Assembly (NCBI GenBank): GCA_035536455.1
Contig: DATLOC010000075.1
Location: 1-64,000 of the forward strand
Source of the DNA: DASUNQ01 sp035536455
GTDB taxonomy: Bacteria; Acidobacteriota; Thermoanaerobaculia; Multivoradales; UBA5704
Reading direction: 5' to 3'
Length of the DNA: 64,000 nucleotides
Position 1 is the first letter of the stretch; each line of letters opens with the position of its first letter. A program made the position numbers and the translations under genes. The notes under the pieces are model-generated. The model had not been told where the DNA came from, searched no databases, and saw only the letters and a program-made list of their open reading frames with translations. This document shows positions 53,263-61,859 of this stretch, piece by piece.

Positions 53263-54276
53263 CTACGAGCCGAGGAACTCGCCGACCGGCGCCAGCCGCG
53301 CGCTGTGGTCGCAGAGGATCTTCAGGATGACCATCAGCGGCACCGCGATGAGCGCCCCCGTCACCCCCCAGATCCACCCCCAGAAGGTCAAGCCGATGAA
53401 GATCACCACCGGATTCAGGGTCAGCCGCCTGCCGAGGACCATCGGCGTCACGAAGTAGCTCTCGGCGAAGTTGATGAGCAGGTAGGCGGCCGGCACCAGC
53501 ATCGCCTGCCCGGTCTCCTTGAAGGTCAAGAAGGCGACGACCGCCATGATCGCGGCGCCGATGATCGCCCCGGCGTAGGGGATGTAGTTGAGGAGCGCCA
53601 CCATCACCCCCCAGAGGATCGGGTTGGGCATGTCGAGGAGCCAGAAGGCGAGCCCGACCGCGGCGCCGAGACCGATGTTGATGAGGGTCACGGTCGAGAG
53701 GTAAGCCGAGACCTCGAGCTCGACCTGGCGCAGGATCTCGACGGCGCGCTTCTTGTCGGCGAGCGTGGGCAGGACGCGCACCAGCTTGAGCAGGAAGAGG
53801 TCTCCGGCGGCGAGCAGGAAGTAGAGCAGCACCAGCATCACGAAGGCGTTGGCGGAGAAGGTCCAGAGGTTCTGGAAGAGACGCCGGCCGAGGCTCTCGC
53901 TCTCGACCTCCACCGCGTTCGGCCCTTCCTCGCCGACCTGCGTCATCTCCTCGACCCGCGCGGTGGCCTCGCCAATCCGCTCGACCGGCGCCTTGAGCTC
54001 GCGCAGCTTGGCTTCCACCCGCCGCATGCTCCCCGGCGCGCGGTCCATCCACTCGAAGGCCGGTCCCGCCAGGTAGTAGCCCGCGACGGCCAGCGCGCCG
54101 ACCAGCGCCAGCAGCACGACGAGGGCACCGAGCCCCTCGGGGATGCGCAGCTTCTTCAGGCCGCGGACGAGCGGCTGGAGCACGAAGCTCAGCAGCACCG
54201 CCAGCACCACCGGCAGGACGAAGGCGCGCGCGAAGTAGAGGGTGTAGAGGGAGGCGAGGACGAAGAGGCCGTTCAA
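53263..54276 (-). CDS. AI-2E family transporter (PerM-type)
   Basis: The 337-residue membrane protein has eight or so membrane segments with a soluble insert (about 75-160). The family marks are FVLQPLVRGLKKLRIPEGLGALVV, NPILWGVMVALLNYIPYAG and FWGWIWGVTGALIAVPLM. Family members export small solutes such as autoinducer-2 or ions; substrate unknown. It lies 61 nt downstream of the DUF1328 gene. Confidence 0.88.
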   Translation of the reverse strand: MNGLFVLASLYTLYFARAFVLPVVLAVLLSFVLQPLVRGLKKLRIPEGLGALVVLLALVGALAVAGYYLAGPAFEWMDRAPGSMRRVEAKLRELKAPVERIGEATARVEEMTQVGEEGPNAVEVESESLGRRLFQNLWTFSANAFVMLVLLYFLLAAGDLFLLKLVRVLPTLADKKRAVEILRQVELEVSAYLSTVTLINIGLGAAVGLAFWLLDMPNPILWGVMVALLNYIPYAGAIIGAAIMAVVAFLTFKETGQAMLVPAAYLLINFAESYFVTPMVLGRRLTLNPVVIFIGLTFWGWIWGVTGALIAVPLMVILKILCDHSARLAPVGEFLGS

Positions 54277-54337
54277 CGCCGCCGAGCGAACGTAGAACGG
54301 CCCCGTGGAAGCGTCGCGCAGGCGGCCGCCGCTGGTG

Positions 54338-54502
54338 TCAGGCTCTCCGGACCAGCCCCAGGATCAGGGAGATCACGAAGATGACGAGGAAGATGTAGAA
54401 GAGGATCTTGGCGATCTCGGCGGCGCCACCGGCGATGCCCCCGAAGCCCAGGACCGCGGCGATCAGTGCGACGACCAGGAAGATCAGTGCCCATCTCAAC
54501 AC
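54338..54502 (-). CDS. DUF1328 small membrane protein
   Basis: A 54-residue product begins at GTG: MLRWALIFLVVALIAAVLGF, then GGIAGGAAEIAKILFYIF and a final LILGLVRRA. Two membrane helices joined by the GxxG-rich turn are the DUF1328 (YtjA) signature. AGGAGG lies 8 nt upstream. It is too short for most gene finders. Function unknown; these proteins are frequently stress-induced. Confidence 0.88.
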   Translation of the reverse strand: MLRWALIFLVVALIAAVLGFGGIAGGAAEIAKILFYIFLVIFVISLILGLVRRA

Positions 54503-54648
54503 GGCGGCTTCCTCCTTGGAAAGGCCCGGAAAGCTACCCGAGCGGTTGGGGACTCGAGAATCAGGGCGACCGCTCTTCGGACAGGCAGTACCTTCCGCGC
54601 CCTGATGGGCGGTTGGGAGAGCAAGGGGTGTGCCACCGGATCGGAGCC

Positions 54649-54668
54649 GGCGCGAAGGCCTTCGCGCC
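54649..54668 (-). terminator. Hairpin directly after the DNA polymerase IV gene
   Basis: GGCGCGAAGG/CCTTCGCGCC is a perfect 20-bp palindrome touching the stop codon of the minus-strand gene. As RNA it gives an 8-bp stem with a GGCC loop. No U-tract follows, so termination is probable but not certain. Confidence 0.5.
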
Positions 54669-55739
54669 TTAGCCTGTGAAGAGGGGAAGCTGCCAGACCT
54701 CGCCGCGGACCAGGTTCGAGGCGCCGATCCCGAGGAGGCGCACCGGGCGGGTCGCGGCCTCGGTGCGGGTCAGGAGGTCCCGGGCGCAGGCGGCGATCGC
54801 GCGCTCGTCGCAGGTCGGGAGGTCGAGGGTGCGCGAGCGGGTGATCGTCGTGAAGTCGCCGTAGCGGAGCTTCAGGGTCAGCGTGCAGGCGCCGAGGCTG
54901 CGGCGGCGGAGGTCGTCGGCGAGGCCGGCGGCCAAGCGCCCGACCTCCGCCTCGACGGCGGCGAGCCCCTCGAGGTCGGCGGCGTAGGTGGTCTCGGTCG
55001 AGAGGCTCTTCCGCTCGCGCTCCAGCTCGACCGGGCGGTCGTCGATCCCGCGCGCGAACTCCCAGAGCGTGTCGCCGTGCCGGCCGAAGCGGGCGGCCAG
55101 AAGCGCGGCGTCGAGCGCCCGCAGCTCGGCCACCGTCGTCACGCCCAGCTCGGCCAGCGCCCGCTCGGTCGCCGGCCCGACGCCGTGGAGGCGCCGCACC
55201 GGCAGCGGCGCCAGGAAGTCGAGCACCTTGGCCGGCGGCACGACCGTCAAGCCGTCCGGCTTCCGGAAGTCGGAGGCGATCTTGGCGACCAGGCGGTTGG
55301 GGCCGACGCCGACCGAGACGGTCAGACCGCGCTCCTCGCGCACCCGCCGGCGGATCTCGCGCGCCACGGCGGTGGCGGTGCCGGCCGCGCCGAGGTGGTC
55401 GCTGACGTCGAGGTAGGCCTCGTCGATCGACACCTCCTGCACCAGCGGCGTGACCTCGCGGTAGATGGCGAAGATCTGCTCCGACTCGCGGTGGTAGCGG
55501 CGGAAGTCGGGAGGCAGGAAGAGGATGTCGGAGCAGAGCTTGACGGCGCGCGCCGAAGGCATCGCCGAGTGGATGCCGTAGCGGCGGGCCTCGTAGCTCG
55601 CCGCCGCCACCACGCCGCGGCTCTCGGGACGGCCGCCGATCACCAGCGGCCGGCCGCGCAGCGACGGGTCGTCGCGCACGTGGACCGCGGCGTAGAAGCA
55701 GTCCATGTCGCAGTGCAGGATGCGGCGGTCCGCGGCCAT
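54669..55739 (-). CDS. dinB: DNA polymerase IV (Y-family)
   Basis: The 356-residue polymerase starts MAADRRILHCDMDCFYAAV, with the first catalytic Asp pair. VSIDEAYLDVS contains the second set, and KIASDFRKPDGLTVV and LHGVGPATERALAELG (helix-hairpin-helix) follow. It performs translesion synthesis. A GTG six codons upstream (55757) is an alternative start. It follows fumC by 25 nt (7 nt from the GTG), apparently in one operon. Confidence 0.93.
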   Translation of the reverse strand: MAADRRILHCDMDCFYAAVHVRDDPSLRGRPLVIGGRPESRGVVAAASYEARRYGIHSAMPSARAVKLCSDILFLPPDFRRYHRESEQIFAIYREVTPLVQEVSIDEAYLDVSDHLGAAGTATAVAREIRRRVREERGLTVSVGVGPNRLVAKIASDFRKPDGLTVVPPAKVLDFLAPLPVRRLHGVGPATERALAELGVTTVAELRALDAALLAARFGRHGDTLWEFARGIDDRPVELERERKSLSTETTYAADLEGLAAVEAEVGRLAAGLADDLRRRSLGACTLTLKLRYGDFTTITRSRTLDLPTCDERAIAACARDLLTRTEAATRPVRLLGIGASNLVRGEVWQLPLFTG

Positions 55740-55764
55740 CGGAGCGGGCTCCGGCACTTGCGCC

Positions 55765-57180
55765 CTACCCGCCGCCGTCGCCGCCCTGAATGCCCCCTTC
55801 GGTCATGCCCCGGGCGTCGAGCGCCTCGTTCAGCTCGGCCTCCGGGAGCACCCCCTTCTCCCGTGCCAGCTCGCGCACCGTGCGGCCGGTCTTGACCGAC
55901 TCCTTGGCGATCTCGGCCGCCGCGTCGTAGCCGATCTTGGGTACAAGCGACGTCACCATCGCCAGCGACTTCTCGACCAGCTCCTCGGCGCGCTCGCGGT
56001 TGGCCGTGATCCCCTCGACGGTGCGCTCGGCGAGGAGGCTCGCCGCCGCGGCCAGGATGGCGATCGACTGCTCTAGGTTGTAGGCGATGACCGGCATCAT
56101 GACGTTGAGCTCGAAGACCCCCGACATGCCGGCTAGGGTGATCGTGACGTCGTTGCCAATCACCTGCGCGCAGACCATCAGCACCGACTCCGGGATCACC
56201 GGGTTGACCTTCCCCGGCATGATCGAGCTGCCGGGCTGCAGGCTCGGGATCGCGATCTCGCCGATGCCGCAGCGCGGACCCGAGGCCAGCCAGCGGATGT
56301 CGTTGGCGATCTTGGTCAGCGAGACGGCGATCGTCTTGAGCGCCCCCGAGGCCTCGACCGCGGCGTCCTTGGCGGCCAGCGCCTCGAAGCGGTTGGGCGC
56401 CGGCACGAAAGGATGGCCGGTGCGGGCGGCGAGGCGGGCGATGACGCGGTCGGCGAAGCCGGGCGGGGCGTTGAGCCCCGTGCCGACGGCGGTGCCGCCG
56501 AGCGCCAGCTCGGCCAGGCGCGGCTTGACCGCGGCCAGCCGGTCGAGGGCGTAGCGCACCTGCTGGGCGTACCCCCCGAACTCCTGCCCCAGCCGCACCG
56601 GTACCGCGTCCTGGAGGTGCGTGCGGCCGATCTTGACCACGTCGTCGAGCTCGGAAGCCTTGCGCTCCAGCGCCTCGGCGAGGCGGCCGAGCGCCGGCTC
56701 GAGGTCCTCGACGATCGCCGAGTAGGCGGCGACGTGGATGGCGGTGGGGATGACGTCGTTCGAGGACTGGCCGGCGTTGACGTGGTCGTTGGGGTGGACC
56801 GGGTGCTTGCTGCCGATCCGGCCGCCCATGAGCTCGATGGCGCGGTTGGCGATCACCTCGTTGGCGTTCATGTTCGTCGAGGTGCCCGAGCCGGTCTGGA
56901 AGATGTCGAGCGGGAAGTCCTGGTCGCGCTCGCCGCGTGCCACCTCCTCGGCGGCGCTGCGGATCGCCTCGGCCGGCCCGGCCGGCACGATCCCCATCTC
57001 CTCGTTGACCGCCGCCGCCTCCCCCTTGATCAGCCCCAGCGCCTCGATAAAGCGGCGCGGAAAGCGCAGCCCGGAGACCGGAAAGTTCTGTCGCGCCCGC
57101 TCCGTCTGCGCCCCGTAGTAAGCCTCACCGGGCACCTCCACCTCGCCGAGGCTGTCTTTTTCGATCCGTGTGTCTGGCAT
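55765..57180 (-). CDS. fumC: Class II fumarate hydratase
   Basis: The 471-residue enzyme shows GEAYYGAQTERARQNFPVSG, GSGTSTNMNANEVIANRA, HPNDHVNAGQSSND, GRTHLQDAVPVRLGQE and the signature GSSIMPGKVNP. It interconverts fumarate and malate in the TCA cycle. A GGGAGGAG site precedes the ATG. TAAGAT on the minus strand (57209 to 57204) is a good -10. Confidence 0.95.
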   Translation of the reverse strand: MPDTRIEKDSLGEVEVPGEAYYGAQTERARQNFPVSGLRFPRRFIEALGLIKGEAAAVNEEMGIVPAGPAEAIRSAAEEVARGERDQDFPLDIFQTGSGTSTNMNANEVIANRAIELMGGRIGSKHPVHPNDHVNAGQSSNDVIPTAIHVAAYSAIVEDLEPALGRLAEALERKASELDDVVKIGRTHLQDAVPVRLGQEFGGYAQQVRYALDRLAAVKPRLAELALGGTAVGTGLNAPPGFADRVIARLAARTGHPFVPAPNRFEALAAKDAAVEASGALKTIAVSLTKIANDIRWLASGPRCGIGEIAIPSLQPGSSIMPGKVNPVIPESVLMVCAQVIGNDVTITLAGMSGVFELNVMMPVIAYNLEQSIAILAAAASLLAERTVEGITANRERAEELVEKSLAMVTSLVPKIGYDAAAEIAKESVKTGRTVRELAREKGVLPEAELNEALDARGMTEGGIQGGDGGG

Positions 57181-57196
57181 GTCTCCTCCCTAGCGC

Positions 57197-57243
57197 CTGC
57201 CGGATCTTAGCCGGCAGCGCTCCCGTTCCCTCCCTGCTATACT
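57197..57243. promoter_or_regulatory. fumC promoter inside an inverted repeat, and divergent -10
   Basis: CTGCCGG (57197-57203) and CCGGCAG (57211-57217) form a 7-bp inverted repeat whose 7-nt loop contains the minus-strand -10 of fumC. On the plus strand TGC-TATACT (57238-57243) is an extended -10 for the small lipoprotein gene. Confidence 0.45.
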
Positions 57244-57312
57244 CCCGTAAATTCATCGAGGAAGATCTGCTGCGGGTTGGCCGCTCCCACGCATACCCAA
57301 TGGAGGAGGGAA

Positions 57313-57537
57313 ATGTGGCGAGTGCTCAACACCTTTATGGCAGTGGCCGGCGTGCTCTCCTCCTGCGCCGAGAGCCCGCCGCCGCCCGAGCCCGAGGCCG
57401 GAAACACCGAGGCCGGAAGCACCGCCGGGACGCAAAAAGCCAGATACTCGGACATCGCGCACACCTACCATGACCTGCTGCTCGACAGCGGCCGCAACGA
57501 GATCAAGCTGGACAAGGGGGTCATCGAGGGATCGTAA
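57313..57537 (+). CDS. Small putative lipoprotein
   Basis: The 74-residue product begins at ATG behind a GGAGGAGGG ribosome-binding site. A short signal ends VLSSC (lipobox), then a Pro/Glu-rich stretch and a polar tail follow. No family recognised. It opens a stretch with lower G+C bias and different codon choice, continuing into the DUF4236 gene. Confidence 0.6.
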   Translation: MWRVLNTFMAVAGVLSSCAESPPPPEPEAGNTEAGSTAGTQKARYSDIAHTYHDLLLDSGRNEIKLDKGVIEGS

Positions 57538-57556
57538 TACTGGACAGGAGATAGCA

Positions 57557-58740
57557 ATGGGGCTCAGCTTCCGAAGAAGTGTACGTCTTTTTCCTGGTGT
57601 GCGTCTGAACTTTTCTGCCAGTGGGCTTAGCACGACGGTCGGTGCTCGAGGAGCGTCGCTGACGATAGGGCCGCGAGGTGCCCATCTCAATGTCGGTCTC
57701 CCCGGCACTGGTCTCTCGTATCGAGAGCGTTGTCGCCGCCGGCGCAGGCTCCACCTCGCCGTCGCCGCCCGGATTCGACCGCGGGCCCAGGACGCTCTGA
57801 CGCACTGCCGCCACCTTCGACAAGGCCGCCTGCGTCAAGCGCTAGCATCTTGCCTCAACCCAACGAGATACGTAGCGCCGCGAGCGATGAGATTACCAGT
57901 ATTGGTCTGAGGGAGCTTCGGGATCTTCTCGCCGAGGCGTGGTCCGAGTCCAAACGTCTTAAGGCGGAAATACCCAGCCTCGACTTCGAACTCCAACGGA
58001 GACAGGCAAAGGCTTACAAATGGCAGAACGGGTTCCTCTTGAGGCGCATACTGAAGGGTAAATATGCCGCGATGCTCGACCAGTATGAACAAGCCCGAGC
58101 TGAACGCGAGGCACTTACTGAAGAAATAGAAAAGTGTAGAGTAGCGTTGGAGATCGAGATCGACGGCGGGATCGAGACGACGTACGGAAGTCTGGTCGAG
58201 GCCTTCCGTGCATTGGCGGGATGCGAGAAGACCTGGGACACGACCTCCGAAATCGCAGTCGACCAGGTCCGCGCTCGCTCGAAGGCGACAGCCAACATAA
58301 CCCGCACGGAAGTAACTTTCGATATGAAGCCGGCCGACGTGATTGCCCCCTCAAGACCAGCGATGCACTTTCAGAACGCCAACGGCGGCGACCTCTTCAT
58401 CTTGCCCGGGCTGTTGCTGGTTTTCGGCAGTCACTCTGATTTCGGTCTGATCCGTCTTCATGAGGTGTGCATCGAGTACACTCGAATGCCAGTTCTAGAG
58501 ACCGAAGGAGTTCCCGCCGACTCTAAGGTAGTTGGCGAGTCCTGGGCGAAGGTCAACAAGGACGGCAGTCCTGATCGTCGTTTCGCAAACAACCGCCGCA
58601 TTCCAATCGCAGAGTACGGTGAGCTTGCATTTAAGAGCGCCAGTGGCTTGAATGAGCGTTACCTCGTGAGTAGTGCCCTTCGCGCTGAGGCCTTCGGGAA
58701 GGCCTTCGGTGCACACAAGGCGACCCTAGCGACGGCATGA
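57557..58740 (+). pseudogene. DUF4236-domain protein, split by a frameshift
   Basis: From ATG 57557 (AGGAG 8 nt upstream) the first 53 residues are a DUF4236 domain (FRRSVRLFPGVRLNFSASGLS, VGLPGTGLSY). The usual long C-terminal part of such proteins continues in another frame (-1 shift near 57720-57735) and runs to 58740: EITSIGLRELRDLLAEAW, WQNGFLLRRILKGKYAAM, NGGDLFILPG and KVNKDGSPDRRF. Codons are visibly A/T-richer than in neighbours, pointing to transfer. Frame decay or a one-base sequence error are equally possible. Confidence 0.75.
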
Positions 58741-58788
58741 CTAGGCGAGCAATCCAGATCTCTCGTCCCTAGTAGGGGCCATGCAATT

Positions 58789-59079
58789 TCAGCGCTTTGT
58801 CCATACCGCTGGATCGCGGGCCTGGTGGAGCACTGCATAGATAGAAATCCGACCGTCCTCCACTCTAAAGAGCACCATGTATGGAAACGGCCGCGGAAAG
58901 AGGGCACGACGTGTCTGGTGGTGGACAACCTGGTAGAGGTTGGGATTCCGCTCGATGCCCTCTAAGATGGAATCGAGCGCTTCCAAGAACCGCGCTCCGA
59001 GGCCCGGTCTCTGCTGGTCGTACCACCGGATGGTCGCCGCCACGTCGGCTTCGGCGGCCGAGCGGAGTCGGACCTTCAT
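58789..59079 (-). CDS. RelE/ParE-type toxin
   Basis: The 96-residue protein has the ParE pattern: VRLRSAAEADVAATIRWYDQQRPGLGARFLEALD, then RRALFPRPFPYMVLFRVEDGRISIYAVLHQARDP. It should inhibit gyrase or cut mRNA unless bound by its antitoxin, whose stop it overlaps by 4 bp (ATGA). Confidence 0.88.
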   Translation of the reverse strand: MKVRLRSAAEADVAATIRWYDQQRPGLGARFLEALDSILEGIERNPNLYQVVHHQTRRALFPRPFPYMVLFRVEDGRISIYAVLHQARDPAVWTKR

Positions 59080-59306
59080 TCCGGGCTACGGGTCAGCTGC
59101 TCCAGCCGGCGCTTTGCTTCCGTCCAGGAGGTCCAATCCTCGGGATGCGTTGCGGCGTCGCGCAGCCGTTGGTCGAGGATTTCCTTCTGCCAATCGGCGA
59201 GCTCCGGGTGCTCGGTCTCCGCCTCGCGCCAGAGCTCTTCGAGCAGCTCGACCCTTTCGGGGAAGGGCAGCTTCTGAATCTCCTGTTTCAGGTCAGCCTT
59301 GCTCAC
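59076..59306 (-). CDS. Addiction-module antitoxin component (TIGR02574-like)
   Basis: The 76-residue product starts at GTG behind AAAGGAGG (4 nt spacing): VSKADLKQEIQKLPFPERVELLEELW, and later WQKEILDQRLRDA. This helical repeat is typical of the antitoxins placed before ParE-type toxins. The in-frame extension further upstream is non-coding. Confidence 0.85.
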   Translation of the reverse strand: MSKADLKQEIQKLPFPERVELLEELWREAETEHPELADWQKEILDQRLRDAATHPEDWTSWTEAKRRLEQLTRSPE

Positions 59307-59328
59307 GCGGCCTCCTTTGAGGTGGTCC

Positions 59329-59354
59329 ATCGTAGCAGCCCCGCCGGCTATGCT
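59329..59354. promoter_or_regulatory. Divergent promoters of the toxin-antitoxin and DinB-family genes
   Basis: On the minus strand TGC-TACGAT (59334 to 59329) lies 22 nt before the antitoxin GTG. On the plus strand TATGCT (59349-59354) lies 19 nt before the DinB-family ATG, which has a GGAGG site. Confidence 0.45.
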
Positions 59355-59373
59355 AGCGGACGGAGGCAACGCC

Positions 59374-59862
59374 ATGGCCATCGCCGACACCCTGCTGCCC
59401 GAGTTCGATCAGGAGATGGCGACGACGCGGCGGCTGCTCGAGCGGGTGCCGAGCGACAAGGGGAGCTGGAAGCCGCACCCCAAATCGTTCGCGCTCGGGC
59501 ACCTCGCCCAGCTCGTCGCGTGGATGCCGGGCTGGGTGGCCAACACGCTCCGTGGGACCGAGCTCGACCTGGGGGAGGCTGCGGGCTACAGCTTCGAGAC
59601 GACGGAGACGCTGCTCGCCGAGTTCGACAAGAACGTCCGCGCGACGCGCGAGGCGCTGGCGGAGGTCCAGGACGCCGACTGGACGGTCCCCTGGTCGCTC
59701 AAGCGCGGCGGCCAGGTCCTCTTCACCGCCCCGCGCGCCACGGTCGTGCGCACCCACATCAACCACCTCGTCCACCACCGCGGCCAGCTCACGGTGTACC
59801 TCCGGCTGCTGGACGTGCCGCTGCCGTCGATCTACGGCCCGACGGCCGACGAGCGCTGGTGA
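59374..59862 (+). CDS. DinB-family protein
   Basis: The 162-residue protein (MAIADTLLPEFDQEMATTRRLLE) shows FALGHLAQLVAWMPGWV in helix 2 and THINHLVHHRGQLTVYLRLLD near the end, giving the His triad of DinB/YfiT proteins. It is the second DinB-family gene in the window and differs well from the one at 52702. It overlaps the ICL/PEPM gene by 4 bp. Confidence 0.88.
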   Translation: MAIADTLLPEFDQEMATTRRLLERVPSDKGSWKPHPKSFALGHLAQLVAWMPGWVANTLRGTELDLGEAAGYSFETTETLLAEFDKNVRATREALAEVQDADWTVPWSLKRGGQVLFTAPRATVVRTHINHLVHHRGQLTVYLRLLDVPLPSIYGPTADERW

Positions 59863-60683
59863 GCGCCCAGGCGGAAAGAGCCAGCGCCTTTCGCGCCCTC
59901 CACGAGCGGGACGGCGCCTTCATCATCCCCAATCCCTGGGACGCCGGCTCGGCGCGGCTCCTGGCGGGCCTGGGCTTCGAGGCGCTGGCGACGACGAGCG
60001 CCGGCTTCGCGTTCTCCGTCGGGCAGCAGGACAACTCGATCGGCCGCGAGGAGATGCTGGCGCATGTGCACGCGATCGCCTCGGCCACCGATCTGCCGGT
60101 CAGCGCCGACCTCGAGAACGGCTATGGGGACGATCCCGAGACGGTCGCGGAGACCATCCGGCTGGCCGCGGCGGCGGGGGCCGTCGGCGGCTCGATCGAG
60201 GACTCCACGAATCGCCCGGGGGGCGCGCCGATCTACGAGCGCCGCTTAGCGGCCGAGCGCGTGTGCGCCGCGGCGGAAGCGGCGCGCTCGCTGCCCTTTC
60301 CGTTCAACCTGACGGCGCGGGCGGAGAACTACCTGGTCGGCAGGGGCGATCTCAAGGACACCATCGAGCGGCTCCAGACCTATCAGGAGGTGGGCGCCGA
60401 CGTCCTCTATGCGCCGGGCCTGACGAGCCAGGACGACATCGCCGCCGTGGTGCGCGCCGTCGATCGTCCGGTCAACGTCGTGATGGGGCTGCAAGGCAAC
60501 CGGCTGAGCCTGGCGGAGCTGGCGGCGATCGGCGTCAAGCGCGTCAGCGTCGGCAGCGCCCTCTCCCGCGCCGCCCTCGGCGCCTTCCTCCGCGCCGCCC
60601 GCGAGATGCGCGAGCACGGCACCTTCACCTTCGCGGACGAAGCGGTGAGCTACCGGGAGATCAGCGGCATGTTCGAGTCATGA
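59859..60683 (+). CDS. Isocitrate lyase / PEP mutase family protein
   Basis: The 274-residue barrel protein begins AQAERASAFRALHERDGAFIIPNPWDAGSA, with LATTSAGFAFS, LPVSADLENGYGDDP (metal-binding Asp-Glu) and GGSIEDSTNRPGGA. The catalytic Cys motif of isocitrate lyase is absent, so it is more like carboxyphosphonoenolpyruvate mutase or oxaloacetate/2-methylisocitrate-type lyases. GTG start overlapping the DinB stop; the stop overlaps the MmcQ start (ATGA). Confidence 0.85.
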   Translation: MSAQAERASAFRALHERDGAFIIPNPWDAGSARLLAGLGFEALATTSAGFAFSVGQQDNSIGREEMLAHVHAIASATDLPVSADLENGYGDDPETVAETIRLAAAAGAVGGSIEDSTNRPGGAPIYERRLAAERVCAAAEAARSLPFPFNLTARAENYLVGRGDLKDTIERLQTYQEVGADVLYAPGLTSQDDIAAVVRAVDRPVNVVMGLQGNRLSLAELAAIGVKRVSVGSALSRAALGAFLRAAREMREHGTFTFADEAVSYREISGMFES

Positions 60684-61033
60684 CCGCCGAAGAGTTCCGC
60701 AGCCTCGCGTTGTCGCTGCCGGAAGCTACCGAGAAGTCTCACATGGACCATCCCGACTTCCGCGTCCGCGGCAAGATCTTCGCCACGCTGGGCTACCCCG
60801 ACAGCGGCAGGGCCATGGTCAAGCTGATCCACGAGGAGCAGGAAGCGCTCACTCGCGCCCGGCCGGAGGTGTTCGCGCCGGTCCCCGGCGGCTGGGGTCG
60901 GCGCGGTGCCACCTACGTCACGCTGCAAAACGCCGACGCCGCAACCGTCTACGACGCCCTTCTGATGGCTTGGCGGAACACGGCTCCCAAGAGGCTCCTC
61001 AAGCTCCACCCGTCTCTGTCCTCGGACTTTTGA
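60680..61033 (+). CDS. MmcQ/YjbR family protein
   Basis: The 117-residue protein has the CyaY-like YjbR fold: MTAEEFRSLALSLPEATEKSHMDHPDFRV, then KIFATLGYPDSGRAMVKL and YVTLQNADAATVYDALLMAWRNTAPKRL. Members are described as DNA-binding. Its place, after DinB and ICL/PEPM genes with 4-bp overlaps, gives no clue to function. Confidence 0.85.
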   Translation: MTAEEFRSLALSLPEATEKSHMDHPDFRVRGKIFATLGYPDSGRAMVKLIHEEQEALTRARPEVFAPVPGGWGRRGATYVTLQNADAATVYDALLMAWRNTAPKRLLKLHPSLSSDF

Positions 61034-61096
61034 CAGCGCGCGCACACGGTGGAGCCTTCCCGAGTGGGCTAAGCTACCGCTAGCGAGGCGATCCTC

Positions 61097-61801
61097 ATGG
61101 CATCGAGAGCGGCCACCATCCTCATCCACGACGAGAGCCTGGGCGAGGAGTTGCGCATCCCGCCAGAGGCACAGAGCTTTGGCGGTTTCCGCGGCTGGGC
61201 GCATAGCGAAGAGTTCCCCGAGCGTGGCCGGATCGACTACCTGGCCGGCGAGATCGAGGTGGACATGAGCCCGGAGAACCTCTACACGCACAGCGTCGTC
61301 AAGAGTGCCCTGGCAGCCGAGCTCCACGGGCTGATCACCAAGCAGGAGCTGGGAAATGTCTTCATCGATCGCACGCGCTTCTCTTCGCCGGCGGTCGAGC
61401 TATCGGTCGAGCCCGACATTGCCGCAGTGCTCTGGAGTTCTCTCGAAGCGGCGCGGCTGCGGGAATTGCCGAGCGCGAAGGGGGCGGAGGGCGATTACAT
61501 CGAGTTCGAAGGTCCGCCGGATCTCGTGGTGGAGATCGTCAGCGCCAGCTCGGTCGGCAAGGACACGAAGCGTCTGCCGCCTTTGTACGCCGCCATGGGC
61601 GTGCCGGAGTTCTGGCTGATCGATGCGCGAGGTGACGATTTGCTCTTTGCGGTCCACGAGCTCGTGGGCGGCGCTTACCGCCGCATCCCGCAGGACGATG
61701 GCTGGGCCCTCTCGCGGCTCCTGGGCCGCCGTGTCCGTCTGGTCCGCACTCGCACCCGCTTGAGCCGGTGGGCCTACGAGCTCGAGCACAAGACCGCCTG
61801 A
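61097..61801 (+). CDS. Uma2-family putative endonuclease
   Basis: The 234-residue protein carries the Uma2 (DUF820) PD-(D/E)xK-like domain: RIDYLAGEIEVDMSPEN, VEPDIAAV, PPDLVVEIVSASSVGKDT and KRLPPLYAAMGVPEFWLID. These proteins are abundant in cyanobacteria and mobile regions; nuclease activity is predicted only. A TAAGCT -10-like element lies at 61070-61075. Confidence 0.85.
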   Translation: MASRAATILIHDESLGEELRIPPEAQSFGGFRGWAHSEEFPERGRIDYLAGEIEVDMSPENLYTHSVVKSALAAELHGLITKQELGNVFIDRTRFSSPAVELSVEPDIAAVLWSSLEAARLRELPSAKGAEGDYIEFEGPPDLVVEIVSASSVGKDTKRLPPLYAAMGVPEFWLIDARGDDLLFAVHELVGGAYRRIPQDDGWALSRLLGRRVRLVRTRTRLSRWAYELEHKTA

Positions 61802-61812
61802 TCAGAGGCAGG

Positions 61813-61848
61813 GTGCGCACCCAGGCGGAGAAAGGCAGCGCCTTTCGC
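61813..61848 (+). pseudogene. Remnant of the 5' end of a second ICL/PEPM-family gene
   Basis: The 36 bases starting at GTG 61813 match 59859-59894, the start of the ICL/PEPM gene, at 31 positions without gaps. They read VRTQAEKGSAFR against VSAQAERASAFR. After 12 codons the likeness stops abruptly. This looks like the stump of a gene cut off by insertion or deletion, and it lies directly before the peptide-export cassette. Confidence 0.55.
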
Positions 61849-61859
61849 CTTCCAGGCCT

